Shown: positions 1 through 7,317, counted from the first letter of the stretch. The stretch: DNA of 10,293 bases from Gryganskiella cystojenkinii (GCA_015852425.1 JAAAIG010001068.1:826-11118), one strand, 5' to 3'. The notes: generated by a model from the letters alone, not told the origin. A program made the numbers and translations.

Positions 1-84
1 TTTTTTGATTCTGTTGACAACTTGAGTACGCCTCTTTCAACCACAACTCATACCCTTTATACCCTCGCCGAGAGACCTACCGTA

Positions 85-1981
85 ATGGCCGCCAGAGAAA
101 GAAAGTCACCCCTGACCAATTTGATTGCCGGAGGATCAGCAGGATTCATGGAGGCCCTGATCTGTCACCCTTTGGACACGATCAAGGTCCGCATGCAGCT
201 CGCCAAGAACGTCCCCAGGAACGCAGGAGTGAGTCAATTTTTGCTTTTTTTATATATCTTTTGAAAGTTCATAGTGATGATGGAGGGAACTCAGAATGGC
301 TAGCATCAGTGCGTAGGACTGCGGGCGATGGACTCGAGGAAATGGACCTTCACTCTGCGCAATGCACATTTATGAGATGAGGAGTTTGCGATGATGCATC
401 AATTTTCTGTCAGGAACAGCAAAGTTAAAAAATCTGGGGAAGAAAAATGTCCAGGGCTCATGCTGCCGCGCTAAAAAAAAAAAAAAAATCCTATTCTTGC
501 GCAAAGGTGGACAAAACCTAAGCGAGCACGAACAAGGAGATCCACGTTCGTCATCGACATGCAATAGGAGTGGACAGTGTACAATACATTGAAAAAAAAG
601 CGACCGTGGTCGTCTTCTCTTTTTTATATCTCTTGTTGCTTATACTGTTCTTTCGCATTCATATGTCTTAGGGTGTTGCTAGCCCCTCGTTCCTGAGTGT
701 CGGTGTCCGCATTGTACAGAGAGAGTCGCCCATGGCCCTTTACAAGGGTCTCGGAGCTGTTACCGCCGGTATTGTTCCCAAGATGGCAATTCGATTCACG
801 ACTTTCCAGTTCTACAAGGATCTCATGGTTGACAAGAACGGCACTCCTTGGAAGTTGAACAATTTGTGGGGTAAGTTTCTGTTTGTTTTAATTTGTGGTT
901 CAGAAGGGGATGAGAGGGGTTCGAAAGGGCTTTCTCCAAATTCTGTGGTTGGTGTAAACTGAGGAGGCAAATAGTGGGAAAATGCCAAATGAGGGGCAGG
1001 GGGAGGGGCTCGAGAGACATTTGTTTGCGTAGCCCGAGCAACGGAATCCGTTGCACTTGGTGAAAGGCAAAGAGCGAACCCAAAAAAAAATTCAGGTTTT
1101 GGGCAAATTGGGCGACGGGAAAACGTTAGCTCTCAGCACGTCTTCAATTTTACTTTCCCACGCTTTGGGGGAACTAGAACTGGGATTTGTGATTTCTCAT
1201 TTTCTTTTCACTGCGTAAACACCTTAAGACCCAAAAAAAAAAAAAAATTGGCAACTCACTCACAAAAAACTGCTCTCTATCCATCTCATCTATATTCGCT
1301 GTGCCCTCTTCGTGTGGCCTCCGCCCCATCTCTCCCTCTCTGCCGTAAAACGGATATGAACGATAATTTTTTATAGCCGGTTTGTTCGCTGGTGTTACCG
1401 AGGCCGTCTTGGTCGTCACACCCATGGACGTGGTCAAGATCCGTCTTCAGGCTCAACGGCACTCGATGGCCGACCCCTTGGACGTGCCCAAGTACCGTAA
1501 CGCGGCCCATTGTGTCTTCACAGTCGTTCGTGAGGAAGGATTCGGTGCGCTTTATAGAGGTGTCGGCTTGACTTCTTTGCGTCAGGCCAGTAACCAGGCC
1601 GCCAATTTCCCGACCTACCACTTCTTGAAGGGTTACCTGCAGCGTCTTCAGGATATTACAGAATTACCCGGCTACCAATCCGCGACCATCGGCTTGATCT
1701 CCGGTGCCATGGGACCTCTTGTCAACAACCCCATCGATATTGTCAAGACTCGCATTCAAAGGACACCCAACCCCGAGGGGTTGAGCGGTTGGGCTCGCTT
1801 CACGGACGGGAACGGATCCATCTTGAAGAACGAGGGTTGGAGGGCCTTCTACAAAGGTGTCACCCCTCGTGTTTTGCGTGTCGCTCCCGGTCAAGCAGTT
1901 ACGTTTGCGGTCTATGAGCGTGTTTCCAGCTGGTTGGATCGTAACTCGGATCGGTTCAAGGTTGCCGCACTGGCCAACTAG
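85..1981 (+). CDS. SFC1: Mitochondrial succinate/fumarate carrier (Sfc1/Acr1-type), 3 exons
   Basis: Inner-membrane carrier exchanging cytosolic succinate for matrix fumarate, which in fungi feeds glyoxylate-cycle carbon into gluconeogenesis (family knowledge). Exons 85-228, 672-870 and 1377-1981 join in frame to 315 residues, normal for mitochondrial carriers. Introns are 229-671 (GTGAGT/TAG, phase 0) and 871-1376 (GTAAGT/TAG, phase 1). Three carrier repeats are visible, each with a PX[DE]XX[KR] motif: PLDTIK at residues 29-34, PMDVVK at 130-135 and PIDIVK at 233-238. Sfc1-like stretches include ALYKGLGAV, IPKMAIRF-like VPKMAIRF, EAVLVV and TPRVLRVAPGQAVTF; the last distinguishes it from citrate and dicarboxylate carriers. 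The ATG at 85 follows CGTA and gives the short N-terminus typical of the family. Both introns exceed 440 bp, far longer than those of the neighbouring gene. Identity rests on recalled family sequence, not on a search. Confidence 0.95.
229..671 (+). other. Intron 1 of the carrier gene
   Basis: GT donor GTGAGT at 229-234 and TAG acceptor at 669-671. It separates the first PLDTIK repeat from the ALYKGLGAV segment and is phase 0. It contains a run of 16 A near 473-488. Reading frames inside it are not protein-like. I see no embedded RNA gene: a GTGATGA box at 274-280 lacks a convincing D box downstream. Confidence 0.9.
871..1376 (+). other. Intron 2 of the carrier gene
   Basis: GTAAGT donor at 871 and TAG acceptor at 1374-1376, phase 1 (the split codon becomes GCC, Ala115). 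A poly-A run lies near 1233-1247 and a CT-rich stretch near 1310-1345. Nothing else recognisable was found in its 506 bp. Confidence 0.9.
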
Positions 1982-2173
1982 AAAACATTACACTTTTCTT
2001 CAATGTTTATTCACCTCACTCTCCTCTCCTCCTCCTTTTAAAAACGCCATTAGCTTTTGCATTTGTTTTTTTGTCATTTTTCATTTCATAAAGTCATTTC
2101 TTTTGTCCCTTATTCCATGTGGACTACAGTATGTTTTTTGGGAACGAGAGAGGACAGAATAACAGTAGGTGCT
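1982..2173. other. Convergent 3' intergenic region
   Basis: This 192-bp stretch lies between the carrier stop (1979-1981) and the PITH gene stop (2174-2176). It is T- and CT-rich on + just after the carrier gene, for example 2010-2075. Both 3' untranslated regions and both polyadenylation sites must fit here or overlap into each other. No exact AATAAA was seen on the carrier side; CATAAAG at about 2087 is the nearest match. Confidence 0.6.
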
Positions 2174-3355
2174 TTAATCAATTTCATGATGAAGTGCGTC
2201 CTTTGTGCCTGGGACCTTGTGATCAGCAGGGTTCGCTTGCAACTCGTAAACTGTGATGATAGGATCGCGCTTGAACTATCATGAAAGGAGAGGAGTTAGT
2301 ACGAGTGGGGTCAAGCACTAGGATGCCATCTGTCTTAGAACGCAGTATCACAGCGCCTTGCTTATTGCTCACCTCTGAGAACTCGCCCTTGAGTCCAATG
2401 AAGCTAATCCGAGTCGTATCGCCTCCAAAGTTCTCTCCAAAGAACAGGGTCAAACTGCGGATGCTCGAGAACTTGGCAACTCTAGTTGGTTACGAATGCA
2501 AAAACGACCACCAGAAGGGCGAAAAAAAGTAGCGACATGTCAGTCAAAACTTGCCCTCATTTAGGTAATAGTCTTCGCGGACTATGATAAAAAATATTCC
2601 CAGGCATATTTTTTACCTTGTCGAATATTCAGCGACTTGTCCGTGAGTATCCTCGACCAGATCCCATTCTTGAGTGGCGGTTGTTGATTCCGCATTGTCA
2701 AAGTCCAGGTCATCCTTGTTGGTAAAGCTATAACAAGAGAGTACGATAGAGGCCTTCGGTCAGCTTAATAGCGTTCTTTGATCCAATGGGGAAAAAACGA
2801 CACGCCGAAAACTTTTTCCATACGCTTTCATCGTGCGAGGCGCAGTCTCGCCTGGTTCGGATCTGATAGTGATAGACTTGAGCTTGACCATGCCTGTGAA
2901 ACTGGTGAGAAAGGGTGACGATGACTGTCAGCATGGAGCACTTTAAGAGGAATTACGCGCATGTTTGCCAGGCGGAGTAAATCTCTTTACGGAATTCTCA
3001 AGATTAGTTGTTCGTCTGCGTCGCTCTCGAGAATCTACGTCCAAAAAAAAAGAAAAGAAAAGGATCAGAACCTTGGGCCCAAAGTGAACGACCTGTTCTT
3101 TTGAGTATGCCCAGGGAGGCTTACCTTGGTGTCGTCCATCTTTTCGTGCCAGGGTTTGAGGATACTTCTTCCCTGACCGGGTTCACTCTCGTTTAGACAG
3201 ACGACATTATCATGGTCAATGCGTTGATGAAGGGACTCATGAACAAGGCCGGAATCCGGCGATTCGTCATGGTCGTGGTCATGGTCATCGTGTCCGTGTC
3301 CATGGTGATGATGTCCGTGTCCATGTGCGTGTGCTTCGTCGTGGCAGTGGCTCAT
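2174..3355 (-). CDS. PITHD1: PITH-domain protein, PITHD1-type, 6 exons
   Basis: PITH domains are beta-sandwich modules named for proteasome-interacting thioredoxin; PITHD1-type proteins carry the domain alone. Exons on the minus strand are 3355-3125, 3034-2991, 2901-2824, 2727-2617, 2481-2373 and 2275-2174. They join with matching phases to 224 residues, against 211 in human PITHD1. The five introns are 89-135 bp with GTAAGC, GTAAAG, GTATGG, GTAAAA and GTGAGC donors; intron 5 has a perfect TACTAAC branch site (2295-2301). Family landmarks in order: CLNES about 53-57, KPWHEK 67-72, LESDADEQLIL 79-89, PFTGMVKLKSI 92-102, FTNKDDLDFD 119-128, FFGENFGGDTTRISFIGLKGEF from 168, and ANPADHKV 205-212. 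Residues 3-30 are mostly His, Gly and Asp. The 44-bp exon 2 is easily missed by gene finders. It starts with Ile where relatives usually have an aromatic residue. Confidence 0.95.
3266..3349 (-). repeat. His/Asp/Gly-rich coding repeat
   Basis: Residues 3-30 of the PITH protein are a low-complexity tract of His with Gly, Ala and Asp (HGHGHHHHGHGHDDHDHDHD). The DNA is a degenerate ATGGTC/GTGTCC hexamer repeat. Such a tract could bind Zn, Ni or Cu ions. Many PITHD1 proteins start MSH or MSHGHSH, but this tract is longer. Metal binding is inference. Confidence 0.85.
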
Positions 3356-3750
3356 TGTCGTGTCCAGTCTTGTTTTTGTGGTAGAAAGGTGTAATGAAAA
3401 GAGGCTATGTCATAGTTTAAATTTGGGGACGAGAAACTAGCGCTGAAAAATCAAACCGAGCACCCTCTTCTGCTTGTCTGCTTCAGCTCTCACGGCCCTT
3501 CCCTTGTCCCTGTCCACATTGCACGCGCTGTGCACGGCTCTTGCCTTCTCCTCATCACTCACGCGATACACGTTTTTTTATCCTCGCCTTCACGGTATCG
3601 CACGCCTGTTCATTACCACTCCACTATTGTCTTTTTCTCACACATACTGCCTCCCTCCCTGCGTCATACATCCTGTGTTCGTATGTAATTGTCCTGAGTA
3701 AATGCAATGTGCCGTAACCTGTTTTTCCTGGGGATGCTCTAACGCGGCTT
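3356..3750. promoter_or_regulatory. Upstream region of the PITH gene, pyrimidine-rich on +
   Basis: About 395 bp without a convincing gene. The first 100 bp should hold the PITH promoter on the minus strand. From about 3465 to 3690 the plus strand is strongly C/T-rich, which opens long Ser/Leu/Thr-rich frames that look like composition artefacts. It resembles a fungal CT-rich leader reading rightwards, but no plus-strand coding sequence follows. Confidence 0.4.
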
Positions 3751-4150
3751 TTACATTTTTATTATTTTAGCATCTCCATTTGAAAAGGCAATGTGTTTAC
3801 TCAACGTAGAAACATCCAGTCTGGCCTCATTAGATCCAGCAGGTGAATCAGAGTAACTTCGTTCCAGGGTGGTCTTCAGTTTGGCTTTGAAGCCTTTACT
3901 GTTGATATTGCGGCTCTGAGGCCAGAAAAGAGCACCGTACTGTACCTTAACAATCGTTAACTTTAGAAGTCTCGTTTTCCCGTAGCGGACGTCCTATCAT
4001 GGCTACCAATGAGCATATCGCTTAGGCACGCAGCAAGGATACCAAGAAGGAACACGTCTCGTTTAGGAACTTCGTGATTAAACTCTGCTTTGTGGACAAG
4101 GAGATTCCTCGCGAGGCATACCTGTCTCTCACTGACTCTCAACACATCTG
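3751..4150 (-). CDS. 3' fragment of an unrecognised gene (two exons)
   Basis: On the minus strand, 3993-3751 is open for 80 codons and ends in TAA (3751-3753). The predicted residues are protein-like: basic and mixed, with TRLLKLTIVKVQYGALFW and KGFKAKLKTTLERSYSDS. It has no start codon, but it is preceded by an acceptor (TAG at 3994-3996) and a matching donor 128 bp upstream (CAG/GTATGC, 4121-4122). Splicing keeps phase 0 and adds VLRVSERQ from 4122 to about 4150, where a CTTTTCAG acceptor may mark a further intron. No 5' part was found: the outer inverted repeat begins about 90 bp further on. The gene may have been truncated by that insertion, or its remaining exons may not be recognisable. 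Function unknown. The alternative unspliced 71-codon frame across the intron seems less likely. Confidence 0.45.
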
Positions 4151-4192
4151 CTGAAAAGCTGATAATTAAATCAGTCAAAACGTCTCCAGATT

Positions 4193-4220
4193 AAAATAAT
4201 AGCCAAAAAATTATTATTTT
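4193..4220. repeat. AT-rich hairpin beside the element
   Basis: Inverted arms AAAATAAT (4193-4200) and ATTATTTT (4213-4220) with a 12-nt loop lie about 20 bp outside the left outer repeat. It could be an insertion-site feature or chance in AT-rich DNA. Confidence 0.4.
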
Positions 4221-4242
4221 GTCGATCCGCAAAGCTGACTTT

Positions 4243-4318
4243 CGGCATCCACAAAAAAAAGCAAAATTTTGAGAAATAGACTGACAGTGTCAGCCGCGCT
4301 CGCGCTGAGTCTCATTAA
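4243..4318 (+). repeat. Left outer terminal inverted repeat
   Basis: Pairs with the complement of 6565-6630. It contains the palindrome CTGACAGTGTCAG (4281-4293), followed by a GC-rich block and CTCATTAA. The A-rich stretch at 4251-4270 is about 10 bp longer than in the right copy, which suggests slippage. Confidence 0.8.
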
Positions 4319-4382
4319 ATCAAGGTGGCATGAGTTGCCCTCTCTCAATACTCGTACAAAACTCAGCTTACAGCAACCTGAT

Positions 4383-4406
4383 ACAGACAGACAGAGAGGC
4401 AGACAG
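4383..4406. repeat. Short (ACAG)n microsatellite
   Basis: Imperfect ACAG repeats with one interruption, in the presumed 3' region of the small peptide gene, where it reads CTGT on the transcribed strand. Confidence 0.7.
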
Positions 4407-4529
4407 CGATAAAGAAAAAATACAGCAGACGATTTAGTAATAAGAGAGAAAGATCTAGGCTATCGATTCAGTAAAGCTTTTGAGCGGTAGGAACACCGAA
4501 TGAAAACAGACGGACAAAGCGGTACGCTT

Positions 4530-4709
4530 TTACTGGATCTTGGGTTCAACCTCCATGCAATGGGGGAATGGAAGATGGGGTCCAAGAGCACCGAGGGGAT
4601 CGCAACGCTTCTCGACGCTTGGTGAAAGGACGGGGGCGGCATCAGTCATTGATGAGAGAACGGCGAGGGCGGCCAAGAACAGCAGAGAAAAAGAGGTACG
4701 GGCAATCAT
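4530..4709 (-). CDS. Small secreted peptide precursor with Kex2-type site
   Basis: Intronless 59-codon frame with ATG at 4707-4709 and TAA at 4530-4532. Residues 1-24 are a textbook signal peptide: Arg at position 4, a hydrophobic core FSLLFLAALAVL, and a TDA/A cleavage context. A short propeptide (25-35) ends in VEKR, a dibasic Kex2-type site at 34-35. The predicted mature peptide (36-59) starts CDPLGALG, is rich in Pro and Gly, and has two cysteines (36 and 51) that could pair. Context supports a real gene: CAAGCC before the ATG, a CT-rich leader and a TATA box about 95 bp upstream. The precursor design matches fungal secreted signalling peptides or effector-like peptides in general, but I recognise no family and assign no activity. 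It lies in the left-only insert of the foldback element. A possible donor at the stop (CA/GTAAAA) with an acceptor GATAG near 4459 would replace the last residues; I consider that less likely. Confidence 0.72.
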   Translation of the reverse strand: MIARTSFSLLFLAALAVLSSMTDAAPVLSPSVEKRCDPLGALGPHLPFPHCMEVEPKIQ

Positions 4710-4812
4710 GGCTTGACTCGAGTGCGGATCGGTTTAATGTCTTGAAGAGAGAGCTTGAGTGTATATTGGAGATGAAGATAGAGAGAAGTATTCCAACGAT
4801 ACGCTTTATATA
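4710..4812 (-). promoter_or_regulatory. Core promoter and leader of the peptide gene
   Basis: Reading the minus strand, TATATAAAG (4812-4804) is followed about 30 bp later by a CT-rich stretch (ACTTCTCTCTATCTTCATC) suited to transcription start, then about 60 bp to the ATG. This arrangement is typical of strongly expressed fungal genes. The start site itself is inferred. Confidence 0.65.
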
Positions 4813-5463
4813 CGTTTTGGAAATGTTCTCTGGACTTCCATCTCACTAAACTAACCCTCGTGAAGGTCGTCAACTTTCATGGCGTAAACATGTTTGACTG
4901 CGATATGATATGCACGGTAGCTGAACTCGATTGAAAATGTTCATCCACTATTACAGATGCATTGAGTTCTCGCAATGTCAACTAGTTGACATCTTTCGGC
5001 TGATAGTTCCATTCTAGCTCGGTGTAACCACGATTCACACTTTCAAGTCAATTGGCTGCACTTCTTTCTTGCGCACAATACTGAATCGTTGTGTGGCAAC
5101 AACGGAAAGTGGATGCGGGGGCAAAGCGTGGACCAAATCCATGGGTAAAAGCCAGGAATAAGATTCGAGGGCAAAAGCAAGAGAGCGAGGACGAAGCTCG
5201 GAGCCAATCCCGTTTTCCGCTCAACTTTTCACTTGAGCATCTGCAGTTTGCCCAGCTCTCGTTTCTGCTGCTGCAGATCTGTTTGTTTTTTCTTTGTTCA
5301 GTCAGCACGATTGCACCGTGTGAAGCGGGAGATCTACCGCTCACGACGACACCCTTGGTGTCACCAAACAATCATGTCAACCTTTGTGCTGCGTTTGTTT
5401 ACATCGGTGCTGTTTGCAGCAGAGAGACAAGGGTGGTGGGAAAGTAGAATGGTTCGCACCACA
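4813..5463. other. Rest of the left-only insert
   Basis: About 650 bp upstream of the peptide gene up to the inner arm. It holds an 18-bp palindrome (4975-4992). Overlapping frames of 107 codons on - and 118 on + (5048-5447) lack any recognisable domain. A leader-like stretch near 5270-5370 precedes a plus-strand ATG at 5374 whose 34-codon frame runs straight into the left inner arm; it may be a gene start cut by the repeat. Nothing here is well supported as coding. Confidence 0.4.
4975..4992. promoter_or_regulatory. Perfect 18-bp palindrome
   Basis: ATGTCAACTAGTTGACAT equals its own reverse complement. It lies about 265 bp upstream of the peptide gene's ATG, a plausible position for a dimeric regulator site. 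Its half-sites TGTCA/TGACA recall, but do not prove, homeodomain-type targets. Confidence 0.45.
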
Positions 5464-5935
5464 CAGCAACTGGGGTGAGGTCGAAATAAGAGTTCAGAAA
5501 CTTGCGGGGCGAGGTGGCTGGGTTTTCACAGCAATCTGTTAAGATTCCGTCTAGCAATCAAATGAGGGAATAGTTTTCCATCCTCGGACAAACATCCGCC
5601 TTTATCCGTCCTTGAGCTGTCCAATGTGTTCACGTCTACGCCCATTTTCGGATGGTTCTCAACATTTTTAAGTTACATGCCAGCAGATACTGACTCGAAG
5701 TAGACTACATTGTCCATAGTCACACCAACATCTGTCTCTCCTCTTTACCCTCAATAACCCTCAATACAGGACGATATCAAATTGAAGGCAATTTTCCAGG
5801 GACAACACTACACATGAAAAGAACAATAAACCAGTGACCTTTCCGGTAATTTTTCTCACGCACTGGTTGTGCCTCATGGCCCCTCGCTTATTTTATTGCC
5901 TCATTTGTTGTCCCTCAGCTCTCATGGCCCGCAGT
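5464..5935 (+). repeat. Left inner arm of the foldback
   Basis: Reverse complement of about 6062-6560. Matching blocks include the region of TGAGGTCGAAATA at its outer end, the stretch around 5590-5700, and CCTCATTTGT near the spacer. Differences are scattered substitutions plus a few indels; the right arm has about 18 extra bases near 6268-6290. Read on the minus strand it carries the same short frame as the right arm, with a TAA where the right arm has CAA. Confidence 0.9.
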
Positions 5936-6061
5936 TTCCTACAAACATCTACCTACCGTTCAAACTCTCTTCGTTTCTCCTTGCTTTGAGTCGCTCGCCA
6001 TTCTTGGAAAAAAAAGACGTCTTTCTTCCACCCGCTCGCCCTCCTTCGATATTCAGCAGCG
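5936..6061. other. Spacer between the inner arms
   Basis: About 126 bp of unpaired sequence, CT-rich on +, with a run of eight A near 6008-6015. It would be the loop of the hairpin. No gene is supported. Confidence 0.7.
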
Positions 6062-6560
6062 GCTCTGGGCCACGAGAGTTCAAGGACCACAAATGAGGCA
6101 ATAAATAAGTGAGGGGCCATGAGGCACAACACCAGTGCGTGAGAAAAATTACCGGAAAGGTCCTTGGTTTATTGTTCTTTTCATGTGTAGTGTTGTCCAT
6201 GGAAAATTGCCTTCAAGTTGACATCGTCCTGTATTGAGGGTAATTGAGGGTAAAGAGGAGACAGAGGGATGATGGTTGTTAATCATTTGGTGTGATTATG
6301 GACTATGTGGTCTACTTCGAGTCAGTATCTGCTGGCATGCAACTTAAAAAAGTTGAGAACCATCCGAAAATGGGCGTAGACGTGAACACATTGGACAGCT
6401 CAAGGACGGATAAAGGCGGATGTTTGTCCGAGGATGGAAAACTATTCCCTCATTTGATTGACGAGCAATGCTAGACGAAATCTTGACAGATTGCTGTGAA
6501 AACCTAGCCACCTCGCCCCGCAAGTTTTTGAACTCCTATTTTGACCTCACCATTGAGCTG
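6062..6560 (-). repeat. Right inner arm of the foldback
   Basis: Inverted copy of the left arm. It contains a 60-codon plus-strand frame (6292-6474), with residues such as YFESVSAGMQLKKVENHPKM, that is largely kept in the left arm. The right arm runs directly into the right outer repeat (6565-6630), unlike the left. Confidence 0.9.
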
Positions 6561-6564
6561 GTCA

Positions 6565-6630
6565 TTAATGAGACTCGGCGCGAGCGCAGCTGACACTGTC
6601 AGTCGATTTCTTGATTTTTCGTTGATGCCG
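6565..6630 (-). repeat. Right outer terminal inverted repeat
   Basis: Inverted match to 4243-4318, including the palindrome CTGACACTGTCAG at 6590-6602 and terminal GATGCCG (6624-6630). Confidence 0.8.
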
Positions 6631-7000
6631 TGAGATGCACACAGTGGTACTGCATATCGGTGCACTGAAAAAACGACACTTTGCGTTGCACAAGAGTGTC
6701 AATTTGTATTTCACACTGAAATAAACAGTTCACTCGAATGTCAACAAGCTGCACGTAAAGCCAAAAATGGAAGTGCGCACCGTTCTTTCAGAAGCACATC
6801 GGTAAAAACGATATAAAAACGATACAAAGCATGCAATGCGATGCAAAACGGTGCAAACGGTACAAACGCGACAAGACAACCCACTCGAGCATGACCATGG
6901 CATAGCATGACTATGGCATACCTTGAGTATGAAACAAACAAGGGATTTATCCAGGAAGTGTACCCTTACCGTAAATTTCCGGCACAGTTATTAATAGCAC
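6631..7000. other. Non-coding stretch with short tandem repeats
   Basis: No gene is supported in 370 bp. Three small tandem duplications occur: TAAAAACGATA twice at 6803-6824, GGTGCAAAC/GGTACAAAC near 6849-6867, and a 16-bp unit AGCATGACCATGGCAT twice with one mismatch (6888-6919). The last can also fold, as CATAG...CTATG. Confidence 0.6.
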
Positions 7001-7162
7001 TCAAAACAACAGTACCTTCTTGAATATGTAGGCAAAGAAGTCAGATAGCATGGAGCCCTTAAAGAACTGTGATGCTTCATCAACAGCACTGGTGATACCA
7101 AACACAAATAAACGCACACATGCATACTCACGGGATCTCCTCTGGTCTCCTCGATGTCTCAT
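7001..7162 (-). CDS. Short protein-like frame, possible exon of the copy-A gene
   Basis: From ATG at 7160-7162 to TGA at 7001-7003, 53 residues. The middle is convincingly protein-like (GITSAVDEASQFFKGSMLSD, then FFAYIFKK) and ends beside a GTACTG that could be a splice donor. It lies downstream of, and on the same strand as, the decayed family member at 7318-7668. It may be a further exon or domain of the same protein. Not recognised; it could also be chance. Confidence 0.3.
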   Translation of the reverse strand: MRHRGDQRRSREYACVRLFVFGITSAVDEASQFFKGSMLSDFFAYIFKKVLLF

Positions 7163-7317
7163 GGTTCCTCATCATTATCGTCCTCGACTCCATTGGAGTC
7201 TTCAATTTGTCTTTTATCTCTGATGCTCCAGTGTGAGTGGTGTAACCTCGATGATGGCTCGCCTAACCCTACGGTCCTTACTGCCCGCTTTGGAGACTTC
7301 ATCGACGTTGTCGAGAA

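Larger units (their letters stand above)
4243..6630. mobile_element. Foldback-type inverted-repeat element with asymmetric cargo
   Basis: Two nested tiers of inverted repeats define the element. Outer repeats 4243-4318 and 6565-6630 match, reading inward, through CGGCATC, GAAAT, GACTGACAGTGTCAG and GAGTCTCATTAA. Inner arms (about 5464-5935 and 6062-6560) match over nearly 500 bp at roughly nine bases in ten by eye. On the right, outer repeat and arm are contiguous; on the left they are separated by about 1.15 kb that contains a small peptide gene. No transposase frame was found, so any movement would be non-autonomous. I could not identify a target-site duplication, so the exact ends are uncertain. 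Confidence 0.7.

Noticed and set aside
274..400. Intronic box C/D snoRNA in carrier intron 1
   Set aside because: A GTGATGA C box is present, but no CTGA D box or terminal stem was found at a suitable distance.
2281..2532. 83-codon plus frame
   Set aside because: It is antisense to PITH exon 5 and its flanking introns.
3474..3701. 75-codon Ser/Leu-rich plus frame
   Set aside because: It lies in a CT-rich tract that opens such frames by composition. No start context and no recognisable protein.
3963..4178. Unspliced 71-codon minus frame
   Set aside because: The spliced reading removing 3994-4121 keeps phase and leads into a longer, more protein-like exon.
4540..4555. tRNA T-loop-like GGTTCAACC, and again near 8289
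   Set aside because: The T-loop pattern is incomplete and no acceptor or anticodon stem surrounds it. The first lies inside the peptide coding region.
5048..5447. Overlapping 107-codon (-) and 118-codon (+) frames
   Set aside because: No domain, no splice or promoter support, and each is the shadow of the other. Composition alone can account for them.
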